Source: a bacterium
GTDB taxonomy: Bacteria; Krumholzibacteriota; Krumholzibacteriia; LZORAL124-64-63
DNA: 64,000 nucleotides
Assembly (NCBI GenBank): GCA_016703265.1
Contig: JADJCK010000007.1
Location: 372,001-436,000, forward strand
Direction of reading: 5' to 3'
Position numbers and translations under genes: made by a program. A model generated the notes under the pieces. That model saw only the letters and a program-made list of their open reading frames with translations, was not told the DNA's origin and searched no databases. Positions 1 through 10,452 of this stretch are shown here, in pieces (position 1 is the first letter of the stretch; each line of letters starts with the position of its first letter).

Positions 1-196
1 GCCGCACTGGCGCAGCGGTCGGGCCGTCGATGCCGGGGTGGCGCTGCTGGCGACCGCGGCGGCCGAGACGGGCGGGCGCGCACGCGGTGGCGCCACGTCA
101 TTGACCGGCAGCGCGAACGCCGCCGACGGCGAGCCCGTAGCGGCAGCCTCGCCGTGGGACCGCCTGGGGCGCTATCGCCACCCGGGACTGGGTTGA
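1..196 (+). CDS. C-terminal end of a biotin carboxylase subunit (partial)
   Basis: The frame is open from the window edge to TGA at 194-196 and gives about 64 residues. The tail contains SPWDRLGRYRHPGLG, which resembles the end of the biotin carboxylase part of acyl-CoA carboxylase alpha chains, where a segment rich in W, R and G precedes the biotinyl region. The next gene starts 22 bases later and encodes a biotin attachment domain. This looks like an acyl-CoA carboxylase alpha chain split into two genes. The catalytic ATP-grasp part lies outside the window, so the assignment rests on this tail and its neighbour. Confidence 0.5.
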   Translation, partial: PHWRSGRAVDAGVALLATAAAETGGRARGGATSLTGSANAADGEPVAAASPWDRLGRYRHPGLG

Positions 197-218
197 GAAC
201 CATGCGCAGGGAGCGGCC

Positions 219-725
219 GTGCAGCTGAAATTCCGCGACGACAACGGTGAACACGCCCTCGCCGTCCGTCACCAGGAGGGCGGTTGGCTCGTGACGCCCG
301 AGGGTGAAACGACGGGAGCGTCAGTCATCGCTGCCGCCGACGGTGCCTGGCTCGTGACGCTTCCTGACGGCAGCCGGCGCCGGGCCTGGGTCGTGGCGCA
401 GCGCGACGAGCGCCTGGTGTTCTGCGACGGTCGCGTCCACCGGTTGCGCCGGCCCGACCCGGTCCACGCCGGCGAAGCCGTGGCCGACGTGGCCGAGGGG
501 CCGAACCTGCACGCGCGCATGCCGGGCAAGGTGGTGCGCCTGCTGGTGTCCGCCGGCCAGCAGGTGTCCGCCGGCCAACCGCTCGTGATCATGGAATCGA
601 TGAAGATGGAAACCGAGTTGTCGGCGCCGTGCGCCGGGATCGTCGAGCGCCTTGCGGTCGGCGAAGGACAGGTCGTCGCCCAGGGCGACCTGCTGATTGC
701 CGTCGAGGCCTCGCCCATCGCTTGA
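219..725 (+). CDS. Biotin carboxyl carrier domain protein of an acyl-CoA carboxylase
   Basis: This 168-residue protein starts at GTG. The last 70 residues form a biotinyl/lipoyl domain with the motif MESMKMETELSAPCAG, in which the Lys of M-K-M is the biotinylation site. The first ~95 residues are beta-rich and match the linker region usually fused behind biotin carboxylase in methylcrotonyl- or propionyl-CoA carboxylase alpha chains. It lies 22 bases after a biotin carboxylase C-terminus, so the two probably form one subunit in two pieces. The acyl substrate cannot be told without the carboxyltransferase subunit. A frameshift splitting an originally single gene is possible, given other frameshifts here. 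Confidence 0.85.
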   Translation: MQLKFRDDNGEHALAVRHQEGGWLVTPEGETTGASVIAAADGAWLVTLPDGSRRRAWVVAQRDERLVFCDGRVHRLRRPDPVHAGEAVADVAEGPNLHARMPGKVVRLLVSAGQQVSAGQPLVIMESMKMETELSAPCAGIVERLAVGEGQVVAQGDLLIAVEASPIA

Positions 726-751
726 GCGGCGGCACTATTCCGGGAGATGAG

Positions 752-1648
752 ATGGACCACCGCCTGCAGGAGATCATCGCCGCCACCGGCGAGCTTCCGG
801 CATTGCCGTCGACGACCTCGCGTCTGCTGGCGCTGCTGGACGACGAGAGTGCCGGGGCCGACGCCGTGCTCGAGGTGATCGGCACCGATGCCTCGCTGAC
901 CGCCAACCTTCTGAAGCTGAGCAACAGCGCCTATTACGGATTGCGTCGCCAGGTGGGCACCGTCAACGAGGCGCTGATGATGCTGGGCAGCCGCACCGTC
1001 GTCTCGCTGGCGTTCGCCACCAGCCTGGGCGACGTGTTGCGGGGGCCGCTGGCCGGCTACCGCCTGGAGCGCGATGTCCTTTGGCGGCATTCGCTGGCCG
1101 TCGCCGTGGGGGCGGCCCACCTGGCCGGCACGGGCGCCGCCGGCGCCCCCGACAGTGCCCGTGTTTCGCGGGACCGCGCCTTCACCGCCGGTCTCGTCCA
1201 CGACATCGGCAAGCTGGTGCTCAACGGCGCCCTCAAGGCGAAGCTTCAGCAGTTGCCCCAGACCGCCGGCTTCGACGTGCTGGTGCGCGGTGAGCGCGAG
1301 ATCCTCGGCTTCGACCACGCCGAAGCCGGGCAGGCGCTGGCCGAGTCCTGGAATTCCCCGACCGGGCTGGCCACCGTCATCGGCGCGCACCATGTTCCGT
1401 ACACCGCCGGCTGCCTGGCCGACCTGGGGCCCGAACCCGCGGCCGCCGACCTGCTGCGCGCCGTGGCGGGCGCCAACCTGACCGCCAGCCGCGCGGGCCT
1501 CGGCGCCGGCGACCTGTGCACCGACGACGCCCCCTGGCTCGAGGCGCTCGACGCGCTGGGCGTAGCCGAGGTCGACGCGCGCGAGGTGCTGGCCCGCCTG
1601 CCCGGTGATGTCGCGTCGCTGGCCGACGCGCTGAAAGGTCGTCCGTGA
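752..1648 (+). CDS. HDOD-domain signalling protein
   Basis: The 298-residue product begins at ATG 752 after a GGGAGATGAG ribosome site. HDOD domains resemble HD phosphohydrolases but usually lack the full metal site, and they serve as output or scaffolding modules in motility and stress signalling. Visible hallmarks are LPALPSTTSRLLALL near the N-terminus, LLKLSNSAYYG around residue 60, and FTAGLVHDIGKLVLNG around residue 150. The last retains an HD pair. No receiver or GGDEF domain is attached. It overlaps the next gene by 4 bases. A second, homologous HDOD gene lies at 14512-15413. Confidence 0.85.
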   Translation: MDHRLQEIIAATGELPALPSTTSRLLALLDDESAGADAVLEVIGTDASLTANLLKLSNSAYYGLRRQVGTVNEALMMLGSRTVVSLAFATSLGDVLRGPLAGYRLERDVLWRHSLAVAVGAAHLAGTGAAGAPDSARVSRDRAFTAGLVHDIGKLVLNGALKAKLQQLPQTAGFDVLVRGEREILGFDHAEAGQALAESWNSPTGLATVIGAHHVPYTAGCLADLGPEPAAADLLRAVAGANLTASRAGLGAGDLCTDDAPWLEALDALGVAEVDAREVLARLPGDVASLADALKGRP

Positions 1649-2058
1649 AGGTCCTGTTCATCTGCACCGCGAACGCCTGCCGCAGCCAGATGGCCGAGGC
1701 CTGGGCGCGCCAGCTGTTTCCCGCTGGCTGGACCGCCGCCAGTGCCGGGTTGATCACGCACCCGATCCACGAGCGCACGCGCGCGATCATGGCCGAGGCG
1801 GGCGTCGCCATGGACGGCCAGTATTCCAAGTCCATCGACGTGCACGACCTGGACGCCTTCGACCTCGTGGTCACCCTCAGCGATGAGGCCGGCCGCTTCC
1901 TGCCGGCCCTGGCCGACCCTTCGCGGCACCGCCCCAGCCCGATGCCCGACCCGATGTCCGCCCGCGGGACGGCCGCCGAACTGCGCGCCGCCTACCGAGC
2001 CGGCCGGGATCACCTGCGGGGGCTGGTTTCAGGCCTCGTGGCAGAGTTTTCCCGCTGA
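1645..2058 (+). CDS. Low-molecular-weight phosphatase / thioredoxin-type arsenate reductase-like protein
   Basis: This 137-residue protein starts at GTG 1645, inside the stop codon of the HDOD gene (GTGA overlap), so the two are co-translated. The N-terminal MKVLFICTANACRSQMAE holds the C-x5-R phosphate-binding loop of the LMW protein tyrosine phosphatase / ArsC family (Cys7, Arg13). A late DP-containing segment (PMPDPMSARG) supplies the general-acid Asp. Arsenate reductases of this fold need two further cysteines for the disulfide relay, and none is visible downstream. A phosphatase, or an ArsC-like protein of other function, is therefore more likely than a true arsenate reductase. Confidence 0.75.
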   Translation: MKVLFICTANACRSQMAEAWARQLFPAGWTAASAGLITHPIHERTRAIMAEAGVAMDGQYSKSIDVHDLDAFDLVVTLSDEAGRFLPALADPSRHRPSPMPDPMSARGTAAELRAAYRAGRDHLRGLVSGLVAEFSR

Positions 2059-2110
2059 CGGGGCGCCTGCGGCCCGCTCCGCACCGCGAACTCGTTCGCA
2101 GTCTTTGGGT

Positions 2111-2155
2111 TGTGAATATATACGTTAAATCCGTAATACAGGATGAATATGATCG
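2111..2155 (+). promoter_or_regulatory. Possible tandem NrdR-like operator upstream of nrdJ
   Basis: In a GC-rich background this AT-rich patch holds two related motifs, TGTGAATATATACG at 2111-2124 and GATGAATATGATCG at 2142-2155. Their starts are 31 bp apart. NrdR, the nucleotide-sensing repressor of ribonucleotide reductase genes, binds paired boxes about three helical turns apart with an ATATAT core. The spacing and core fit, but the flanking C and G of the consensus are not kept, so this is a weak inference. Apart from this patch and the leader RNA, the 2059-2565 gap shows no gene. Confidence 0.3.
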
Positions 2156-2344
2156 TGGGCCGCCCGGAGGGTTGGCACGCGCGTCCGCGGGGGCACAGCA
2201 GATTTTTTTTCCCGCCTCGGGACCGCGTCGAATCGGCCCGCCGGCGGGCCTTTGGCGCGGTTGCGGGGCCGCCTGGGGCTTCGCTCGACGGTATGTGAAG
2301 ATTTTGTTTTGAAACGTGACCCGGTTCTTTCTTAATGTGCCGCT

Positions 2345-2548
2345 CACGCCACTAAGTGGTGTGGTAAACGAACCTCAGAGCCCCCACATGTTGGGGGCAG
2401 ACCGACTGATAGAACATCAAGCGCGACCTGATTTTTCCTCAGGAACCGGAGCGCGACAGGGGCAGCAGATTCCTGTCGGCAGCGCTGGCGGAGCCAGCGC
2501 ATCCGCGGCAGGAAACATCGCGGCCAGCAACGTTCAGAGGACCTGAAC
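2345..2548 (+). promoter_or_regulatory. Structured 5' leader RNA of nrdJ (candidate cis-regulatory RNA)
   Basis: At least five hairpins lie between the gene-free upstream region and the nrdJ ribosome site: 2345-2352 with 2356-2363 (8 bp, one G-T); 2380-2386 with 2392-2398 (7 bp); 2427-2431 with 2439-2443 (5 bp); 2482-2489 with 2493-2500 (8 bp, loop GGA), enclosed by 2477-2479/2503-2505 and 2470-2475/2509-2514; and 2532-2537 with 2543-2548 (6 bp), ending 4 bases before the SD-rich stretch at 2553-2564. Such density suggests a riboswitch or attenuator. I could not find the B12 box of cobalamin riboswitches. A possible -35 (TTGAAA, 2309-2314) would start transcription near the first hairpin. Confidence 0.5.
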
Positions 2549-2565
2549 ACAAGGAGCGGAGGAGC

Positions 2566-5409
<2,844 letters not shown>

Positions 5410-5482
5410 CAGCCAGCGATCACGGCGGGTGCCTTTGGGCGCCTCCGTGAAGACGGAGCGAACCGCGGCCAGGATGGCTGCC

Positions 5483-5516
5483 GGAACCCGGCGGGGAAGG
5501 ATCCCTGCCGGGTTCC
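5483..5516 (+). terminator. Hairpin terminator after nrdJ
   Basis: A 10-bp perfect stem (5483-5492 with 5507-5516) continues through a G-T pair into a 4-bp stem (5494-5497 with 5502-5505) closed by an AGGA loop. It lies 74 bases after the nrdJ stop. Only a weak T-rich stretch follows (TGGCTTTGG). The rest of 5410-5707 holds no recognisable gene. Confidence 0.75.
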
Positions 5517-5707
5517 TGGCTTTGGGGGCCTGCCGCAGGGGGAGAAGTGCCGTCGCCGACGCGCACGGGCGACGGTCCTGCATTTCACCGTATCTTGAAA
5601 CGCGCGGCCAACGGGCCGGCGGGCCGGCGTCGGCAGGATCGATGGACTCCGAGGGGCACACAGGGTATGTCGTGGGCGGCAGGACACACACCAGGAGTTG
5701 CCGGCTG

Positions 5708-7767
5708 ATGCAGACGATGGGCGCGCAGCACCGGCTCCGGTTCACGCCGCTCCTCTGCGCCCTGGCGCTGGGCGTGCTGCTGGGAGGCACGCCCCCGGCC
5801 GGGGCCACGGTCGTCAGCTGGGGCGCCGCCGTGGTGGCCGGTCGCGAGGAACTGGCCGACCTGCGCGCCGTCTCGGCGGGCGGCTACCACACGCTGGGCC
5901 TGCGACCGGACAGCACCCTCGTCGCCACCGGCTACAACTGGTTCGGCCAGGCGACACCGCCGGTCGCCGTGCGCGGCCTCGTGGCTGTCTCGGCCGGCTA
6001 CCTGCACAGCCTGGCCCTGGACGCCGCCGGCACCGTCCACGCCTGGGGCGCCAACGAACACGGGCAGGGCACGGCGCCGCAGGTGAGCAACGGTCAGGGC
6101 GCGAACACCGGCCACACCGCGATCGCCGCCGGCGGTTACCACAACCTGGTGCTCGGCGCCGCAGGCGGGGTCACGGCCTGGGGACGCGACGATTTCGCGC
6201 AGTGCTCAAGCGCGCCGGCCGAAGGTGGCTTCAGCGCGGTAGCGGCCGGCGGCTTCCACAGCCTGGCTCTGCGCGCGGACGGCACGATCGCTGCGTGGGG
6301 ACGCAACGATGACGGGCAGTGTGACGTGCCCGTGCCCAACACCGGCTTCGTCGCGATCGCCGCCGGCTGGAAGCACTCGCTGGCGCTGCGCGCCGACGGC
6401 AGCGTCGCCGCCTGGGGCGCTCCGATGTCGGACAGCTCGTCGTGCCGTCGCCGAACGCGGGCTTCGTCGCCATCGCCTCGGGCTTCGACCACGGCCTGGC
6501 GCTGCGGGCCGACGGTTCGCTCGCGGCCTGGGGGCGCAACGACCACGGGCAGGGCGTGCCGCTTTCTTCCAACGCGTTCTACACGGCGGTGACCGGCGGC
6601 TTCGGCCACACGGTGGGCCTGCTCAAGGGCGGCGGCGCCGATGCCTGGGGCCTGAACGACGACGCCCAGTGCGGCCTGCCGGTGCCCAACCGCGAGTTCG
6701 TCGTCGTCGCCGCCGGCTTCGCGCACAGCCTGGCGCTGCGTATTGACGGTTTCGTGCTGGCCTGGGGCGACAATGACCTGCGCCAGTGCGAGGTGCCGTT
6801 TCCGAACGCGGGCTTCACGAGCCTCGCTGCCGGCCAGTCGCACAGCCTCGGCCTGCGCAGCGACGGCACCGTCGCCGCCTGGGGCAACAATGCCGACGGG
6901 CAGTGCACCGTGCCGGCGCTGCCGTTCCCCTACACGGCGATCGCGGCGGGCGGCTCGCACAGCCTCGGGCTGGCTGCCGGGGGGATCATCCTCGCCTGGG
7001 GCCAGGCAACCCAGGGCCAGACCGCGGTGCCCGCTCCCAACGCGGGCTTCGTCGCGATCGCCGCGGGCGGCGCCCACAGCCTGGGCCTGCGCGCCGACGG
7101 CTCGATCGCGGCGTGGGGCAGCAACGCAGAGGGCCAGTGCGCGGTGCCGGCGCCCAACAGCGGCTTTGTGGCGATCGCGGCCGGCTGGGCGCACAGCGTC
7201 GGCCTCCGGGCCGACGGCACGCTGGTGGCCTGGGGCAACAACGACGACGGGCAATGCGATGTGCCGCCACCCGACCCGGCCTGGACCGCCGTCAGCGCCG
7301 GGGGGCGCTTCAGCCTCGCCTTGCGGGACGATGCGACGGTGGCGGCCTGGGGGAACATGGGCGCCGGCGGGCAGGCGCTGCCGCACGCCAACGTCCGCCT
7401 CAAGTCCATCTCCGCCGGCTACAACCACGCCCTGGCGGCGCAGAGCGAGCGCCTGCAGGAAGGCTACGATCCCGAACTGCCGCTGCCGGCGCGCCCGCGC
7501 CTGCTGCCCTGCTTCCCCAACCCGTTCAATGCGGGCACCACGATCACCTGGGAACTGCCGGCGGCCGCCGACGTGCGCCTGCGCATCCACGATCTCCGCG
7601 GTCGCCTCGTGCGCGAACTGGTCCGCGGCCGGTATGCGGCGGGCCGCCACCATGTCACCTGGGACGGGACCGCGAACGACGGTCGCCTGCTGCCCGCCGG
7701 CCTCTACCTGGGCCGGCTGGAGACCGGGGACGGGCACGACTTCCGTTCGTTGACGCTCCTCAAATAG
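5708..7767 (+). CDS. Secreted RCC1-like beta-propeller repeat protein with FlgD-like C-terminal domain (frameshifted)
   Basis: The intact protein would have about 686 residues. It has an N-terminal signal peptide (FTPLLCALALGVLLGG), then about fourteen ~50-residue repeats with the pattern GG-H-SLALR-DG-AAWG-N-GQC-VP, typical of RCC1-type propellers. The C-terminal ~90 residues run from PNPFNAGTTITWELP to PAGLYLGRLETG, as in FlgD-type or type-IX-like sorting domains of FCB bacteria. The frame shifts once near 6417: restoring one base in TGGGGCGCTCC gives AAWGRSDVGQLVVPSPN and joins both halves exactly. Sequence error is likelier than decay. It is probably displayed on the surface; its ligand is unknown. 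Confidence 0.85.
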
Positions 7768-7770
7768 ACG

Positions 7771-7801
7771 GCGCCCGGCCTGCAGTTCGCGGGCCGGGCG
7801 C
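7771..7801. terminator. Hairpin between convergent genes
   Basis: A 10-bp GC-only stem (7771-7780 with 7792-7801) and an 11-base loop start 3 bases after the stop of the RCC1-repeat gene. It precedes the stop of the convergent peroxidase gene and may end transcription from both sides. It has no T run. Confidence 0.6.
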
Positions 7802-7835
7802 AGGATCGAGGCAGGAGACCGGCAGCTGGAGGCGC

Positions 7836-8429
7836 CTAGGCCCCGCCGAGAGCCTTCGTGATCGCCGCGCGAAGCTCGGCATCGTCGGGCGCGGTCTTGG
7901 GCCCGAAGCGGGCGATGACCTTGCCGTCGCGGCCCACCAGGTACTTCGTGAAGTTCCAGGTGGGCTCTCGAGGCCGCCGCCCGTCAGCCACGAGTAGAGG
8001 CCGTCTCCTGCCGTCGCCCTTCACCTTCACCTTGGCGAACAGCGGAAAGCTGACCTGGTAGTTGGTGTCGCAGAACGAACGGATCTCCTCGGCGGTGCCG
8101 GGCTCCTGGCCCATGAAGTCGTTGCTGGGGAAGCCCAGCACGACGAAGCCCTGGTCCTTCAACTCGCGATACAGCGACTCGAGGCCCTTGTACTGCGGCG
8201 TCAGCCCGCACTTGCTGGCCGTGTTGACCACCAGTGCGACCTGCCCCTTCCACTGGGAGAGCGCCGCAGGCTTCCCTTCCAGCGAGTTCGGCGTGAAGGC
8301 CCAAAGCGTGCCGGGCGCCTCGCCGGTCGCCGCTTGCGCGCCGCCGGCCAGCGCGCCGCGCAGGACGATGACGACGATGCCGACCGCCACCACGAGTGCG
8401 CCCGCGAAAATCAGGATGACGTTCTTCAA
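7836..8429 (-). CDS. Membrane-anchored glutathione/thioredoxin peroxidase-like protein
   Basis: A TTG start at 8429 gives 197 residues with one N-terminal membrane segment (NVILIFAGALVVAVGIVVIV), followed by a GPx domain. The GPx domain is seen in VVNTASKCGLTPQYKGLE (peroxidatic Cys, TGC codon), GFPSNDFMGQEPG and PTWNFTKYLVGRDG. These enzymes reduce hydroperoxides. Between the last two motifs the protein reads RRRPLLVADGRRPRE, which does not resemble the family, while the next frame over the same DNA reads GLYSWLTGGGLES, which does. Two opposite one-base indels (about 8001-8015 and 7962-7968) therefore seem to swap the frame briefly and restore it. Confidence 0.85.
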   Translation of the reverse strand: MKNVILIFAGALVVAVGIVVIVLRGALAGGAQAATGEAPGTLWAFTPNSLEGKPAALSQWKGQVALVVNTASKCGLTPQYKGLESLYRELKDQGFVVLGFPSNDFMGQEPGTAEEIRSFCDTNYQVSFPLFAKVKVKGDGRRRPLLVADGRRPREPTWNFTKYLVGRDGKVIARFGPKTAPDDAELRAAITKALGGA

Positions 8430-8472
8430 GCGGATCCCCGTTCCCCGGCGCGGCGCCTGCCGCCGCGTCCGT

Positions 8473-9627
8473 CTATAGTCCCTTGAGCCAGTGCCCGACC
8501 GCCACGCCGATGAAGTTGGCCACGGCATAGCCCAGCGTGCCGCAGAGGATGGCCGGCAGCACCAGTGTGTCCCAGCGCCGCGCCACGGCCATGGCCGCGG
8601 CGGTCGTCGGGCCGCCCACGTTCGCGTTCGAAGCGATGATAAGCTCGAACAGGTCCAGCCGCATCAGCATGCCACCCAGCAGCAGCACCAGCAGGTGGAT
8701 GGCGAGGATCACCGCGGCAAAGACGAAAAGCACCGGTCCCACCTTGAGAACCATGCCGATGTTGGCGCTGGCCCCGATCACGGCGAAGAAGATCTGCATC
8801 AGGAAGGTGCCGATCACGTCACTGCCGGCCAGCCTGGCGCAGGCGCCCGGCGCCGCGGTCGCCAGCGTCACGGTCAACGCCGTGAGGATCAGCACACCGC
8901 TGCCCTTCCAGCCGGTCAGCGCCGCCAGTCCATAGCTGATGGCGCAAAGCACGAGCCCCAGGGCCACCGCCGTGGTCGTGCCGCGCAGGTCGGGCATCGT
9001 GTTGACGGCCTTCCGGCCGGAGTCGAGCGCGGAGGAGCCCGGCGTTGCCTCCACCAGTCGGCGCGGGTAGCGTCGTGCCAGCCAGCCGAACGAGGGCAGC
9101 GCAAACAGGATCAGGAAGTAGATCGCCATCACGAGGTTGTCGGCGGCGACACCGGCGCTCAGCAGGTCGCCCGAGCGCAACCCGACGATCTCCGAGACGG
9201 CGGCGTAGTTCATGGAACCGCCGATGCAGGTGGCGCAGAACACGGCCGCCAGCTGCCAGCCCTCCGCGCCGAGCGGCACCACGAGGAAGGCGACGATCGT
9301 CCCCAGGACGCTGCCGACGGCACCGATGCCGAACGCCAGCAGGGTGGGGCCCGCCTCGCGGAGAATGCGCCGCAGGTCGGCGCGCAGGAGCAGCAGTGGG
9401 ATCGCCAGCGGCACCAGGCGGCCCCAGACCACGTCGTAGGCCGGAACGCCGTCGGCCGGGATCACGCCGAGATTCGAGAGCAGGAACGTGAAGCCCATGG
9501 TCAGGATGGCGCCGCTGAGCCGCCGGCCCACGCGGGTGTTCTCGACATGCAGGCCGAAGGCGGCCGCCGTCAGCAGCACCGCCCAGATCGCCCAGGAACT
9601 GTCGGCGGGAATCAGGGTAGCCAGCAC
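8473..9627 (-). CDS. DUF819-family integral membrane protein
   Basis: From GTG 9627, preceded by AAAGGA, the 384-residue protein has about ten hydrophobic helices and no soluble domain. The stretches NLGVIPADGVPAYDVVWG, LLLLRADLRRILREAG and CIGGSMNYAAVSEIVG match the DUF819 family, whose members look like secondary transporters but have no assigned substrate. A longer reading frame upstream only overlaps the divergent gene on the other strand and is not coding. The peroxidase gene follows 43 bases downstream in the same direction, so the two may share a transcript. Confidence 0.8.
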   Translation of the reverse strand: MLATLIPADSSWAIWAVLLTAAAFGLHVENTRVGRRLSGAILTMGFTFLLSNLGVIPADGVPAYDVVWGRLVPLAIPLLLLRADLRRILREAGPTLLAFGIGAVGSVLGTIVAFLVVPLGAEGWQLAAVFCATCIGGSMNYAAVSEIVGLRSGDLLSAGVAADNLVMAIYFLILFALPSFGWLARRYPRRLVEATPGSSALDSGRKAVNTMPDLRGTTTAVALGLVLCAISYGLAALTGWKGSGVLILTALTVTLATAAPGACARLAGSDVIGTFLMQIFFAVIGASANIGMVLKVGPVLFVFAAVILAIHLLVLLLGGMLMRLDLFELIIASNANVGGPTTAAAMAVARRWDTLVLPAILCGTLGYAVANFIGVAVGHWLKGL

Positions 9628-9885
9628 GGTGCGGGTCCTTTCGAAACCGGGAGCCACGACAGTCGCCCGCCGCCGCACGGTCGACGGGTCGGCGCAGGTT
9701 AGCAGCGGCCGGCCCCGGCGACAACCCATGGCGCGGGCCCGGATGCAGTCGACGGACGGCCGCGGGACGACCGCCGACGGTTCGGGGTGGCAGAACCCGC
9801 GCTGTTTTGCCAGTATGGCGATGGATGGACCAACGGCCCCGACCAGGCCACCGGGCCTGCGACGGTCCCAACCGAGGATGGAGCG

Positions 9886-10452
9886 ATGTCGATGAGATCC
9901 TGCGCCCTGCAATCCGGCCACCGTGCGTCTGCGGTGGCGCTCGCGCTGTTGGCGATGCTGGTGACGACCCTGGCGGCGCTGCCGGCGCAGGCGGTGTCCC
10001 GCGGCGACGGTCGCGACTGGAACCGGGGCGGCGACACGTTGACCGGTGCGGTCGGCATGCACTACGGCAAGATCGGCGGCACGGGCCTGTCGTTCCGGTT
10101 GCCGCTGCAATGGTTCCTGTATGCGCAGGCCGCCGGCGGCATCTGGCACACCGGCGACGACCAGCGCCACAATCTCGGCATCCAGCTGCACTACCTGCTG
10201 CGCCAGGACTCGCAGCTGCGCCTGTTCACGGCCGTCGGTACCGCCTTCTACTACCACCGCGAGAAGACGGGCGTGGGTCCGGACGGCGACATCTACGCGG
10301 CCGGTACCGACTGGAACTACGGCGCCGGTGTCGGCGTCGAGGTGCTCCAGGGCGCGCGCTGGGCGTGGCTGGTGGAACTCGACTTCGTACACGAAGAGCG
10401 GACCGGCAACACGACGGTGTCGCCCCAGGCCGGCATCTCGTACTACTGGTGA
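9886..10452 (+). CDS. Predicted outer-membrane beta-barrel protein
   Basis: The start ATG 9886 has GGATGGAG upstream and gives 188 residues. A signal peptide (SAVALALLAMLVTTLAALPAQA) precedes alternating hydrophobic/polar strands ending in aromatic residues, such as LSFRLPLQWFLYAQA, LGIQLHYLL, RLFTAVGTAFYYH and WAWLVELDFVHE. The protein ends in YYW, as do many outer-membrane barrels. An 8-strand barrel of the OmpW or OmpA-like type would fit this length. It overlaps the following transporter gene by 4 bases (GTGA). Its function is unknown. Confidence 0.65.
   Translation: MSMRSCALQSGHRASAVALALLAMLVTTLAALPAQAVSRGDGRDWNRGGDTLTGAVGMHYGKIGGTGLSFRLPLQWFLYAQAAGGIWHTGDDQRHNLGIQLHYLLRQDSQLRLFTAVGTAFYYHREKTGVGPDGDIYAAGTDWNYGAGVGVEVLQGARWAWLVELDFVHEERTGNTTVSPQAGISYYW

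Noticed and set aside
1645..2058. True arsenate reductase of an ars operon
   Set aside because: The extra relay cysteines are not visible and no ars genes are adjacent.
2345..2548. Standard cobalamin riboswitch
   Set aside because: I could not find the B12 box or the GCCACTG core in proper order. Only the hairpins are claimed.
7836..8429. Glutathione peroxidase as a second selenoprotein
   Set aside because: The peroxidatic residue is encoded by TGC (SKCGLTP), so it is a Cys enzyme.
9627..10392. N-terminal extension of the DUF819 membrane protein
   Set aside because: The extra ~255 codons lie antisense to the outer-membrane protein gene and are low-complexity, while GTG 9627 has a good ribosome site.
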